Source: Pedobacter frigiditerrae
GTDB lineage: Bacteria; Bacteroidota; Bacteroidia; Sphingobacteriales; Sphingobacteriaceae
Direction: 5' to 3'
Assembly (NCBI RefSeq): GCF_004331645.1
Contig: NZ_SJSK01000001.1
Span: 434,001-498,000, forward strand
DNA: 64,000 nt
Shown: one piece after another, positions 41,608 to 50,020 of the stretch
Layout: the number at the start of each line of letters is the position of its first letter
How positions within the stretch are numbered: the first letter of the stretch is position 1
Position numbers and translations under genes: made by a program
The notes under the pieces: generated by a model
The model's database searches: none
What the model was told of the DNA's origin: nothing
The model's input: only the letters and a program-made list of their open reading frames with translations

Positions 41608-42816
41608 ATGAATACCGAACAAAGCTCAAAAAGAAGAAATTTTCTTAAAACAACATTGGCTCTAGGTGCTACAGCATTTATCAACCCAATACAAACAATG
41701 GCAAGTTTGCCAGAAAAGGTAGATGAGTTTGCAATTGCAGTTGGACCTTATTTACAAACTAACTTTGGCAATGAAATGACCATTTTGTGGCTGACCAACA
41801 AAGTAGCAGCTGGTTGGGTAGAATTTGGAGAAGACGTAAATAAGTTAAATCGAAAAGCATACGGAAAATCAGAGTTAGGATTAAAGGCAGCCAATAGCAA
41901 ACTGAATTGCGTTACACTTAAAGGTCTAATTCCCGGCAAAACTTATTACTATCGCATCTATTCTAAAGAAATAAAAGATTTTCAGCCCTATAAACTTACT
42001 TATGGAAATACGGTTAATTCTGAAACTAATAGTTTTATAAATACCGATATCTCTAAAAAAGAGGTTTCATTTTTAATGCTAAATGATATTCATGATAGGC
42101 CTAAATCTATTCCCTTATTATTGGATTTAGACAAGGGTAATAAAAATGACTTCATCTTTTTTAATGGGGATATCTTCGACTACCAAACAGACGAGCAGCA
42201 AATTATAGACCACATGTTAAAGCCTTGTGTTGATTCATTCGCCAAACAAACGCCTTTCATTTATGTAAGAGGAAACCATGAAACTAGGGGTAAATTTGCA
42301 AGAGAATTTCCTCAATATTTTAAACATGTTGGTCACGCCGCTTTTACTCTTGGTCCTGTTCGTTTTGTAATTATAGATACCGGTGAAGACAAAGAAGATG
42401 CACATCCTGTTTATGCTGGCATAGTTGATTTTGATCAATACAGAATTGATCAAGCTGAATGGTTAAAACAGGAGATCAAATCAAAGGAATTTAAAAAAGC
42501 TCCTTTCAAAATAGTATTAATGCATATTCCACCTCGTTTTTCTGGAGATGCACATGGGCCAAAACATTGTACAGAATTATTTGATCCATTATTAAATCAA
42601 GGAAAAGTAGATTTGGTTTTAAGTGGGCACACTCATAAGTATATGGTTCATCAGCCCAATAAAGAAGCTAATCATTATCCATTAGTAATCGGAGGTGGAC
42701 CCAAAGACGGGAATAGGACATTAACCAAGATTACTGTAAATTCAAGTGGACTAACGGTAAAAATGCTTGATGATTTAGGTAAGGAAGTTGGCAGCTATAC
42801 TGCCAGAAGGAAATAA
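41608..42816 (+). CDS. Tat-exported metallophosphoesterase (purple acid phosphatase-like)
   Basis: A 402-residue phosphoesterase. The N-terminus has a twin-arginine signal (SKRRNFLKTTLALGATAF), so it is exported folded. A fibronectin-like N-terminal domain (about 35-140, GLIPGKTYYYRIYSK) precedes the catalytic domain with LNDIHD, NGDIFD, RGNHE, LMHIPP and SGHTH, which are the binuclear metal motifs. The physiological substrate is unknown. It converges on tsf, sharing the terminator at 42814. Confidence 0.92.
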   Translation: MNTEQSSKRRNFLKTTLALGATAFINPIQTMASLPEKVDEFAIAVGPYLQTNFGNEMTILWLTNKVAAGWVEFGEDVNKLNRKAYGKSELGLKAANSKLNCVTLKGLIPGKTYYYRIYSKEIKDFQPYKLTYGNTVNSETNSFINTDISKKEVSFLMLNDIHDRPKSIPLLLDLDKGNKNDFIFFNGDIFDYQTDEQQIIDHMLKPCVDSFAKQTPFIYVRGNHETRGKFAREFPQYFKHVGHAAFTLGPVRFVIIDTGEDKEDAHPVYAGIVDFDQYRIDQAEWLKQEIKSKEFKKAPFKIVLMHIPPRFSGDAHGPKHCTELFDPLLNQGKVDLVLSGHTHKYMVHQPNKEANHYPLVIGGGPKDGNRTLTKITVNSSGLTVKMLDDLGKEVGSYTARRK

Positions 42817-42850
42817 AAAAAGGGTCGGTTAAATTAACCGGCCCTTTTTT
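42814..42850. terminator. Bidirectional terminator between phosphoesterase gene and tsf
   Basis: AAAAAGGGTCGGTTAA and TTAACCGGCCCTTTTTT are complementary apart from one mismatch, with A runs before and T runs after, so it can stop transcription in both directions. Confidence 0.85.
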
Positions 42851-42868
42851 ATTTCATATAATTATGGA

Positions 42869-43714
42869 TTAAGCTCCTAATTGTACTCTTTTGAAAGCTG
42901 TAACTGTTAAACCTTTAACAGTGTTGTCTAAGAATTTACGAACATCTACCGAACCGTCTTTAACAAACTCTTGGTTTAATAAAGTACTGTCTTTGTAGAA
43001 TTTGTTCAATTTACCAGCAGCGATTTTTTCAACCATTTCTTCCGGTTTACCTTCTTGACGAATTACATCTTTTGCAATTTCAATTTCACGCTCGATAGTA
43101 GCAGGATCAACACCGTCTTTATCAACAGCAACTGGGCTCATTGCAGCAATTTGCATTGCAACATCTTTACCAGCTTCAGTAATATCTACGCCATTAGCGC
43201 CTTCAAACACTACTAAAACACCCATTTTACCGTTAGAGTGGATATAAGAAACGATTTTTTCGCCAGATACATTTGCGTACTCTTGGATAACGATTTTCTC
43301 TCCGATTTTACCAGTAAGTTCAGTTATAGTTTCGGCAACTGTACGTCCATCTTCTAATGTAATTGCCGATAATTCTTCCGCAGTAGCTGGATTATTAGCA
43401 ACCGCAGCAGCTAGAACTGCCTGAGCTAGGTTACGGAAATCTTCAACTTTAGAAACTGGTTCAGTTTCGCAAGCTAAAGCAACTAATTTACCATTTGTAC
43501 CATCTGCTGAAACAGCGATTGATACTAGACCTTCAGAAGTAGCATTACCAGAACGAGCGGCAGATACTTTTTGACCTTTTTTACGCAATAAATCAACCGC
43601 AGCTTCGAAATCGCCATTAGCTTCTACTAAAGCTTTTTTGCAATCCATCATACCAGCGCCAGTTTGTTGGCGTAGTTTATTTACATCTGCGGCAGTAATT
43701 TGTACTGTTGACAT
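42869..43714 (-). CDS. tsf: Elongation factor Ts
   Basis: The nucleotide-exchange factor for EF-Tu. The 281-residue product has ITAADVNKLRQQTGAGMMDCKKAL at the N-terminus and the core phrases LVALACETEPVSKVEDF and VAMQIAAMSPVAV. It follows rpsB at 96 bases. That spacer holds a degenerate repeat, longer than the usual tight rpsB-tsf junction. Confidence 0.97.
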   Translation of the reverse strand: MSTVQITAADVNKLRQQTGAGMMDCKKALVEANGDFEAAVDLLRKKGQKVSAARSGNATSEGLVSIAVSADGTNGKLVALACETEPVSKVEDFRNLAQAVLAAAVANNPATAEELSAITLEDGRTVAETITELTGKIGEKIVIQEYANVSGEKIVSYIHSNGKMGVLVVFEGANGVDITEAGKDVAMQIAAMSPVAVDKDGVDPATIEREIEIAKDVIRQEGKPEEMVEKIAAGKLNKFYKDSTLLNQEFVKDGSVDVRKFLDNTVKGLTVTAFKRVQLGA

Positions 43715-43737
43715 TTTGTATGTTTTTAATTTTTTAT

Positions 43738-43806
43738 AAAATATTATGGGTTGAAGATTACAAGGCTATGGGTAAACCCGTAACTCATAACTCTCAACCC
43801 ACAACT
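43738..43806. repeat. Degenerate repeat in the rpsB-tsf spacer
   Basis: GGGTTGA (43748-43754) pairs with TCAACCC (43794-43800). Inside are GGGT/ACCC and repeats of the (A)CTCATAACTC type, which resemble a dispersed Bacteroidota intergenic element also seen in part near 45635-45655 (ATGAGTTGCGGGT). Confidence 0.5.
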
Positions 43807-43810
43807 TAAA

Positions 43811-44656
43811 TTATGCTTCTGTAGAATCTTCTGTTGATGCTTGTGCGTCAGCAGTTTCTTTTTTAGTTGGTCTTTTCTCGCCAGCAGCTCTAGGCTCTTT
43901 TGATTCTGGAGCATCAGCAGCAGTTTTAACAGCTACAGCTTCTTTTTCAGCTTCATCATCTTTTTCACGTTTGCGCTCGTCTAATCCTTCTTCAATTGCT
44001 TTAATAATTACATCTGTAATCAATAAAATTGATTTAGTTGCATCATCATTCGCAGGAATTGGGAAATCGATGTTAGATGGATCAGAGTTAGTATCAACCA
44101 TTGCAAAAGTAGGGATGTTTAATTTCATCGCTTCTGCTACAGCAATATGCTCTTTTTTAACGTCGATTAAGAAAATTGCAGCCGGTAAACGGTTTAAGTC
44201 TGCAATACCACCTAATAAACTTTCTAATTTGATACGCTCACGTTGAATCATCAAACGCTCTTTTTTAGAAAGAATTGAGTAAGTACCGTCTTTAGTCATT
44301 TTATCGATGGTAACCATCTTTTTAATTGACTTACGTACTGTAGCAAAGTTAGTTAACATACCACCTAACCAACGCTCGGTTACGAAAGGCATGTTTACTT
44401 TTCTTGCTTGCTCAGCAACGATTTCTTTAGCTTGTTTCTTTGTAGCTACAAATAAGATCTTACGACCTGATTTTACGATTTGTTTAATCGCTGCTGCAGC
44501 TTCTTCGGTTTTAGTTAAAGTTTTGTTTAAATCTATAATGTGAATCCCATTGCGTTCCATAAAAATATATGGTGCCATTTTCGGATTCCATTTGCGGGTA
44601 AGGTGACCAAAGTGTACACCTGCATCCAATAAGTCTTGATATGTAGTTCTTGCCAT
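43811..44656 (-). CDS. rpsB: 30S ribosomal protein S2 with charged tail
   Basis: The 281-residue product has the S2 landmarks YQDLLDAGVHFGHLTRKWNPKM, RWLGGMLTNF, RLPAAIFLIDVKKEHIAVAEA and PTFAMVDTNSDP. It is about 40 residues longer than E. coli S2 (241). The extension (from about residue 227) is rich in Lys, Glu and Ala and is probably disordered. It is 20 bases after rpsI, so rplM-rpsI-rpsB-(tsf) form one operon. Confidence 0.97.
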   Translation of the reverse strand: MARTTYQDLLDAGVHFGHLTRKWNPKMAPYIFMERNGIHIIDLNKTLTKTEEAAAAIKQIVKSGRKILFVATKKQAKEIVAEQARKVNMPFVTERWLGGMLTNFATVRKSIKKMVTIDKMTKDGTYSILSKKERLMIQRERIKLESLLGGIADLNRLPAAIFLIDVKKEHIAVAEAMKLNIPTFAMVDTNSDPSNIDFPIPANDDATKSILLITDVIIKAIEEGLDERKREKDDEAEKEAVAVKTAADAPESKEPRAAGEKRPTKKETADAQASTEDSTEA

Positions 44657-44676
44657 TGTGTTTGTCTCCTTTAAGA

Positions 44677-45063
44677 TTAACGTTTACTGAATTGGAATTT
44701 CTTACGTGCTTTTTTACGTCCTGGTTTCTTACGTTCAACCATACGCATGTCACGGGTCATTAACCCTTTAGCACGTAATGCTGGTTTTTTCTCAGCATCT
44801 AATTCAACAATAGCCTTAGCGATTGCCAAGCGAACTGCTTCTGCTTGTCCTTTTACTCCACCACCGTTTACATTTACGTTAACATCATATTTACCAGTCA
44901 ATTCAGAAACTTCGAATGATTGGTTAACAATGTATTGTAAAGGTAATGTTGGGAAATATACTTTGTGATCTTTACCGTTAACGGTAATGGTGCCGTTGCC
45001 TTCTTTTAAATAGATACGGGCAACTGCAGTTTTTCTTCTACCTGAAGTGTTTGTAACTGACAT
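44677..45063 (-). CDS. rpsI: 30S ribosomal protein S9
   Basis: The 128-residue product has TSGRRKTAVARIYLKEGNGTITVNGK near the start, GGGVKGQAEAVRLAIAKA in the centre and the basic tail ending KKFQFSKR, whose last arginine contacts P-site tRNA. It is 16 bases after rplM and 20 before rpsB. Confidence 0.98.
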   Translation of the reverse strand: MSVTNTSGRRKTAVARIYLKEGNGTITVNGKDHKVYFPTLPLQYIVNQSFEVSELTGKYDVNVNVNGGGVKGQAEAVRLAIAKAIVELDAEKKPALRAKGLMTRDMRMVERKKPGRKKARKKFQFSKR

Positions 45064-45079
45064 TTCTTTTCTCTTTTAA

Positions 45080-45523
45080 TTAAAGTGTAATGGTTTTTGG
45101 TGATTGTGCTGCATGCGGATGCTCCGAACCAGCGTAAACAAAAAGATTGGTGTACAATTTTTTGCCCAATTTTGTTTTTGGTAACATACCACGAACAGCC
45201 TTCTCAACTACGCGAGTAGGGTGTTTTGCCATTAATTCTTTAGGAGAAATAAATTTTTGACCACCTGGATAACCAGTGTAAGAAACATATTGCTTATCGC
45301 TTAATTTGTTTCCTGTCAATTTTACCTTGTCTGCATTAATAACGATAACGTTATCACCGCAGTCTACGTTTGGGGTAAACTCTGGCTTGTGTTTTCCTCT
45401 AATGATCATCGCGATCTTAGAAGACAAGCGCCCCAAAATCTCTCCTTGTGCATCAACTACAACCCACTGTTTGTTAACAGTTTTGGCATTGGCAGAGACA
45501 GTTTTGTAACTTAACGTATTCAC
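45080..45523 (-). CDS. rplM: 50S ribosomal protein L13
   Basis: The 147-residue product has KQWVVVDAQGEILGRLSSKIA, HKPEFTPNVDCGDNVIVINADK and the C-terminal GMLPKTKLGKKLYTNLFVYAG. It is the first gene of rplM-rpsI-rpsB-tsf, with its own promoter and short leader at 45558-45608. Confidence 0.98.
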   Translation of the reverse strand: MNTLSYKTVSANAKTVNKQWVVVDAQGEILGRLSSKIAMIIRGKHKPEFTPNVDCGDNVIVINADKVKLTGNKLSDKQYVSYTGYPGGQKFISPKELMAKHPTRVVEKAVRGMLPKTKLGKKLYTNLFVYAGSEHPHAAQSPKTITL

Positions 45524-45557
45524 TTGCTTTTATTTAATTTGTTAAAAAATATATTAA

Positions 45558-45608
45558 TTCCCTGTTTTTTAGGGACTGCAAAGATATGGAGAATACTTTA
45601 ATTGTCAA
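45558..45608 (-). promoter_or_regulatory. Promoter and leader hairpin of the rplM operon
   Basis: On the minus strand TTG (45606-45608) and TATCTTTG (45579-45586), with a 19-base spacer, give a near-ideal Bacteroidota promoter. The leader of about 50 bases begins with a small hairpin TCCCT...AGGGA (45558-45574) followed by an AT-rich stretch with a six-T run. It could bind L13 for autoregulation. Confidence 0.7.
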
Positions 45609-45832
45609 AGAGTTGGCAGAAAAAAAGTTAGGCATTATGAGTTGCGGGTCATGAGGCAAGGGTGGATTAAATAGAAAAATGCTTATAGACAATTAATTAA
45701 GCCGTTTTTGAAAAGCAATTTCGGCGGCTTTTTTGATTGTTTGTCTAGCTTTATGCTGTATCCTCGATTAAAAATCGGGGTATGCCGCTTTATCCAGATA
45801 AACGCGGCAGGTGTACTATAAAATGATCGGTC
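45609..45832. other. Spacer with dispersed repeat fragments
   Basis: No gene seen. An ATGAGTTGCGGGTCATGAG fragment (about 45638-45656) and a TCGATTAAAAATCGGGGTATG fragment (about 45763-45783) resemble the intergenic elements at 43738 and 23713. Otherwise it is AT-rich sequence without recognisable signals. Confidence 0.5.
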
Positions 45833-46204
45833 TTAGCCTTTCAACTCTTTATAATTCTTCAGAAAGTAAATTATAATGTGCGTTAAAACAGAAACACAAA
45901 ATACAACTCCAATAATTAAGTACGTCAAGGTATCATTACTCATAAAATTATATTCTATTGCAGGACCAACGATATTGAAAATGCCATAAATTATGGTCCC
46001 AATAAAATACAAACCCCAAGCCCCGGTTAAATAATGCCAGACTTTCCATATGTAGTTATCTAATTGATAACTCCTCAAACAAAGCCAGCTAAACACTATA
46101 ATTACAAATATGCCAGCAGTAGAATTAAAAGTTCCGCTCTTTAAGTACACCAAGAGATAAACAACGGCAAGTATTAGATTGAAATAGGATAGTTTTTGAA
46201 GCAT
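45833..46204 (-). CDS. Hypothetical four-helix membrane protein
   Basis: A 123-residue, strongly hydrophobic protein with four predicted membrane helices (about 5-22, 28-45, 60-80, 92-115) and short loops. No named family is recognised. It is divergent from the YtxH gene. Confidence 0.75.
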   Translation of the reverse strand: MLQKLSYFNLILAVVYLLVYLKSGTFNSTAGIFVIIVFSWLCLRSYQLDNYIWKVWHYLTGAWGLYFIGTIIYGIFNIVGPAIEYNFMSNDTLTYLIIGVVFCVSVLTHIIIYFLKNYKELKG

Positions 46205-46289
46205 ACAAAATGTTAAGCAAAATCAAATTTGTAATTATTAAAGAACAATTGCGTTTTAATATTGTTAGAATTTTATAAAATCTACAATT

Positions 46290-46496
46290 ATGACAAAGCA
46301 AACAAAAATCTTAACTGGCCTATTGGCTGGCGTTGCTATAGGAACAGCAATCGCATTAGTTCTTTCATCAGATAAAAATGATGAATTTAAGCAAAAGGCA
46401 ACAGACTGGTTTTGTGATTTACTAGACAGTTCAAAAGACAAACTTGCAGCTGTTACTGGACTTGTAAAAGATAAAGTAGCAAAAGTTAACGTCTAA
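46290..46496 (+). CDS. YtxH domain-containing small protein
   Basis: A 68-residue protein with one N-terminal membrane helix (ILTGLLAGVAIGTAIALVL) and an amphipathic helix, matching the YtxH pattern (LLAGVAIGTAIALVLSSDK). Such proteins are linked to stress responses in Firmicutes; the role here is unknown. It lies 37 bases before the methyltransferase gene. Confidence 0.85.
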   Translation: MTKQTKILTGLLAGVAIGTAIALVLSSDKNDEFKQKATDWFCDLLDSSKDKLAAVTGLVKDKVAKVNV

Positions 46497-46533
46497 ATTT
46501 CGGCGTTAACTAATCCAAAACTATCTTTGAATT

Positions 46534-47220
46534 ATGGATGTTTTTGGAAAAGCACTAGCTGACTTTTATACAAAAGGGAAGTCTGATATTCTGTGGCTAC
46601 ACAATTCATATAGTGAGCCTGAAGAAATGCCTGTCGATATTTTCTTTAGAGATGAGGATGAAATGCCTCCATTGGAGCATTATGCACTTTCACGTTGCTA
46701 TGGTGATGTTTTAGATATAGGCGCTGGTGTTGGCAGCCATGCATTGGTTTTAGAAGAATTAGGGCACAAGGTTACTGCTATTGATATTTCGGCCGGTGCC
46801 GTAAAAATAATGCAACAACGTGGTGTTAAAAATGCATTAGTTCAAGATGTTTTTACTACAACTGAAAAGTTCGACACTCTTTTATTATTGATGAATGGCA
46901 TAGGTTTGACAGGAACCTTGGCTGGGTATGTTGATTTTTTACAAAAAGCAAAAAAAGTAATTAACCCTGATGGCCAATTACTTTTTGATAGTTCTGACAT
47001 ATCCTATTTATATGAAGACCTAGAGAAACCTTCCAATCACTATTTTGGCGAAGTGAGCTTTCGTTACGAATATCGAAAGAAAAAAGGAAATTGGTTCAAT
47101 TGGCTGTATTTAGATCAAGGAACATTAACTCACCTTGCGCATCAAAACGGATGGCACTGTGAAATTATTTTTGAAGACGGAGAAGATCAATACTTAGCGA
47201 GACTAAAATTAATTAGCTAA
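46534..47220 (+). CDS. Class I SAM-dependent methyltransferase
   Basis: A 228-residue Rossmann methyltransferase with motif I VLDIGAGVGSHALVLEE, the acidic residue of VTAIDIS and a post-motif FDTLLLLMNGIGLTG. The target is unknown. The gene ends in a 4-base overlap (CTAA) with the convergent pepT. Confidence 0.9.
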   Translation: MDVFGKALADFYTKGKSDILWLHNSYSEPEEMPVDIFFRDEDEMPPLEHYALSRCYGDVLDIGAGVGSHALVLEELGHKVTAIDISAGAVKIMQQRGVKNALVQDVFTTTEKFDTLLLLMNGIGLTGTLAGYVDFLQKAKKVINPDGQLLFDSSDISYLYEDLEKPSNHYFGEVSFRYEYRKKKGNWFNWLYLDQGTLTHLAHQNGWHCEIIFEDGEDQYLARLKLIS

Positions 47221-48473
47221 TCAGATTGCTCTTCCCAAATGCAAGCAATATTTATAATAGTTTGCACTGCTTTTTCCATATCCTGTACCGAAACCCACTC
47301 TTGCTTACCATGAAAAGCATGTTCACCTGCAAAAATATTAGGACACGGTAACCCCATAAAAGATAAACGAGAACCATCTGTTCCGCCTCTTATGCTTTGT
47401 CTTTTTGGAGTTATTCCAGCTCGTTTAATTGCTTCTATCCCATATTCAATTATTTGAGGATATTTATCCAAAACCTTTTTCATGTTGCGATATTGCTCAC
47501 TTACTTTAAACTCGTAAGTAGAATTTGGATAAAGTTTAAGCACATCCTTTACTATATTTTCTAAAGTTTCCTCATGGGTCTTTAATAAGTCGTCATCAAA
47601 ATCTCTGATAATAAATTGAGCTTCTGCTTGTTCTGCGCTACCATGGAAACTAACAGGATGGATAAAACCTTCTTTTCCACTAGTTGCCTCTGGTGTTAGT
47701 TTATCTTTTGGCAAAGCCGATAAAATATCTGCCAATGCTTTAATAGCGCTTTCCATTTTCCCTTTTGCAAAACCCGGGTGAGAACTAACACCATTTATAA
47801 TTAAATTCACACCATCGGCAGAAAATGTCTCATCTTCAATAGAACCTAAAGTTTCTCCATCAACTGTGTAGGCAAAATCAGCTCCAACCTTCTTTAAATC
47901 TACGTTTTCTACACCACGCCCAATCTCCTCATCAGGTGTAAACAAAATTTTAATTACACCATGTTTAATGTTTGGATTTTGCATTAAAAAAGTCGCAGCT
48001 TCCATAATTTCTGCAACACCCGCTTTATTATCTGCCCCTAAAAGAGTTGTTCCGCTTGCAGTAATAATATCGTTTCCAATCTGATTTTTTAAATCTTTAT
48101 GTTCACCCAATCTTAAAACAATCAAATGGTCATCTGGCAAAATTAAATCTTCACCATTATAATTTTTATGAATAATCGGTTTTACGTTCTCTCCACTGCA
48201 ATCCGGTGAAGTATCCATATGAGAACAAAAACAAATAACAGGAACTTTTTTGTCGGATGTTGCAGGAATTGTAGCATAAACATACCCTAAACTATCTAAG
48301 TGTGCATCAACAACCCCAATATCTAGCAATTCATCGACTAATATCCTCGCTAAATCATTCTGTTTTAATGTTGAAGGAAAAGATTCTGAATTTGAATCAG
48401 ACTGAGTATCAACTTGTACATATTTTAAAAACCTATTTTGTAGCTTTTGGTCTTTGTTTTGATAATTACCCAT
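47217..48473 (-). CDS. pepT: Peptidase T (tripeptide aminopeptidase)
   Basis: An M20 zinc aminopeptidase that releases the N-terminal residue from tripeptides. The 418-residue product has CFCSHMDTSPDCSG, TTLLGADNKAGVAEIMEA, LFTPDEEIGRGVENV, IRGGTDGSRLSFMGLPCPN and GEHAFHGKQEWVS, which hold the dinuclear zinc ligands. Length matches E. coli PepT (408). Confidence 0.97.
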   Translation of the reverse strand: MGNYQNKDQKLQNRFLKYVQVDTQSDSNSESFPSTLKQNDLARILVDELLDIGVVDAHLDSLGYVYATIPATSDKKVPVICFCSHMDTSPDCSGENVKPIIHKNYNGEDLILPDDHLIVLRLGEHKDLKNQIGNDIITASGTTLLGADNKAGVAEIMEAATFLMQNPNIKHGVIKILFTPDEEIGRGVENVDLKKVGADFAYTVDGETLGSIEDETFSADGVNLIINGVSSHPGFAKGKMESAIKALADILSALPKDKLTPEATSGKEGFIHPVSFHGSAEQAEAQFIIRDFDDDLLKTHEETLENIVKDVLKLYPNSTYEFKVSEQYRNMKKVLDKYPQIIEYGIEAIKRAGITPKRQSIRGGTDGSRLSFMGLPCPNIFAGEHAFHGKQEWVSVQDMEKAVQTIINIACIWEEQSD

Positions 48474-48547
48474 AGTTTTCCAAAATTAATACTTATAAAT
48501 ACAATAAAGATTATAATTTTGCAGTTAACACAATAAAAACAAGGACT

Positions 48548-49276
48548 TTGAAGAAAGCTATTCTAACAACTTCACTTTTACTATCTACATTAATTGGATT
48601 TAGCCAAATCAATTTCTACAAATTTGCAGTAGGTGTTGGTCTTGGAACTAATATTTCTTACGCAGATGTTAGAGAAAACAGTCAAGGTTATAGTGGACAT
48701 ATAACGGCTGATTATAATCTTACTCCTTTCTTAACAGCCGGATTAGAGATTCAGGCAGGGCAAATAAGAGGGGGCAATATTATAACCAATCCCCATAATC
48801 GTCAATTTAAAAATAACTATAAAGGTTTTTCACTTAACGGCAGAGTTGCTTTAGGTCAATTTGTTGGGTACTATAGACAAAGTTTTTTAAGTGCTATAAA
48901 AGGACTATATGTTGGCGTAGGCCTGGGTGCAATAAGCAATAACATGGCTTACGTTGTACGTTACAAGCCAAATACCCAAACTACTAATCCGCCACTTGGC
49001 TATAAGTTCCCTGGAGAAGATAAAAGTGTAAATCTTTTAATGCCTCTCAATTTAGGGATGAACTTTTATTTTAAAGATAGAGATGACCAGTTAAGATATA
49101 TCATAAACATCAACTATCAAGGTAATTTAACCTTTGGCGAAGGATTAGATGGTTATAATGACCCTATGGCTAAGTTTGAAAATGATGCCCCAGATATGTA
49201 CACTGTATTTTCTGTTGGATTTAAATATAATTTTGGTCCAGTTGGTATTTCGAAACGAATATTTGAAATTAATTAA
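48548..49276 (+). CDS. Outer-membrane beta-barrel protein, copy 1
   Basis: A 242-residue secreted barrel. The signal peptide ends at IGFSQ. Alternating amphipathic strands follow, with FYKFAVGVGLGTNISYADV, FLTAGLEIQAGQIRGG and the final VFSVGFKYNFGP strand. It starts at TTG (48548); a -7 box TAATTTTG lies at 48514-48521. The downstream gene is a clear paralogue, 6 bases away, so this is a tandem duplication in an operon. The function is unknown. Confidence 0.85.
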   Translation: MKKAILTTSLLLSTLIGFSQINFYKFAVGVGLGTNISYADVRENSQGYSGHITADYNLTPFLTAGLEIQAGQIRGGNIITNPHNRQFKNNYKGFSLNGRVALGQFVGYYRQSFLSAIKGLYVGVGLGAISNNMAYVVRYKPNTQTTNPPLGYKFPGEDKSVNLLMPLNLGMNFYFKDRDDQLRYIININYQGNLTFGEGLDGYNDPMAKFENDAPDMYTVFSVGFKYNFGPVGISKRIFEIN

Positions 49277-49282
49277 AATCAC

Positions 49283-49963
49283 TTGAAGAAAATAACATCC
49301 CTATTATCCCTACTTTTTTTAAGTTCTGCGCTTTTAGCTCAAACCAACTTTTACAAATTAAGCATCGGCGCTGGCGCTGGAGGAACTTTAGCATTTGCCG
49401 ATTTACAGAAAAAGACACTGGGCTTTGCAGCTTATGGTTCATTAGACCTTCAAATTACTCCATACATTACCTTGGGAGGAGAACTTCAAAAAGGTGAATT
49501 AGCAGGGGGTGATATAACTTTTGACCCCAATAATAGACAGTTTATAAATTCTTATAAGGCCGCTATAGGTAACCTGAGAGTACAACTTGGAGAGTTTTTA
49601 ACCTCATATCAGCTACGTAATAATTTCCTTTATAATATTAGAGGTTTATATGCAGGTGCCGGGGTAGGTATAATTAGTAATAAGATATCTAACGTAAGAT
49701 ATTACGGCAACAATTTTTACCCAGGAGCCGACTACAGCAAAGAAGGTATTGTCCTTTTAAACTTCGGTATTAACTTCTACATACCAAATCAATGGGGGCT
49801 TACGCGTTATGCTATCAATCTAAACCTTCAAAATACAATGGCTCTTGGAGAAGGCATGGATGGCTATGAAAGCATTGGTACTAAAAGCAAAGATATGTAT
49901 AGCTTTTTATCTCTTGGTTTTAAATATAATTTTGGTCCAATGGGGTTAGACAGGAGAAGATAA
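49283..49963 (+). CDS. Outer-membrane beta-barrel protein, copy 2
   Basis: A 226-residue paralogue of the previous gene. Shared phrases include NFYKLSIGAG, LGGELQKGELAGGDI, NNRQFINSYK, IRGLYAGAGVGIISN and the closing FLSLGFKYNFGPMG. The signal peptide ends at SALLAQ. The start is again TTG. It lies 6 bases after copy 1. Compared with it, the loop NTQTTNPPLG is missing. Confidence 0.85.
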   Translation: MKKITSLLSLLFLSSALLAQTNFYKLSIGAGAGGTLAFADLQKKTLGFAAYGSLDLQITPYITLGGELQKGELAGGDITFDPNNRQFINSYKAAIGNLRVQLGEFLTSYQLRNNFLYNIRGLYAGAGVGIISNKISNVRYYGNNFYPGADYSKEGIVLLNFGINFYIPNQWGLTRYAINLNLQNTMALGEGMDGYESIGTKSKDMYSFLSLGFKYNFGPMGLDRRR

Positions 49964-50020
49964 TACTTCTGCAATTAAATAAAAAGGGTAATTTAGAGGA
50001 TTGATTTAGCTTACTTTTTT

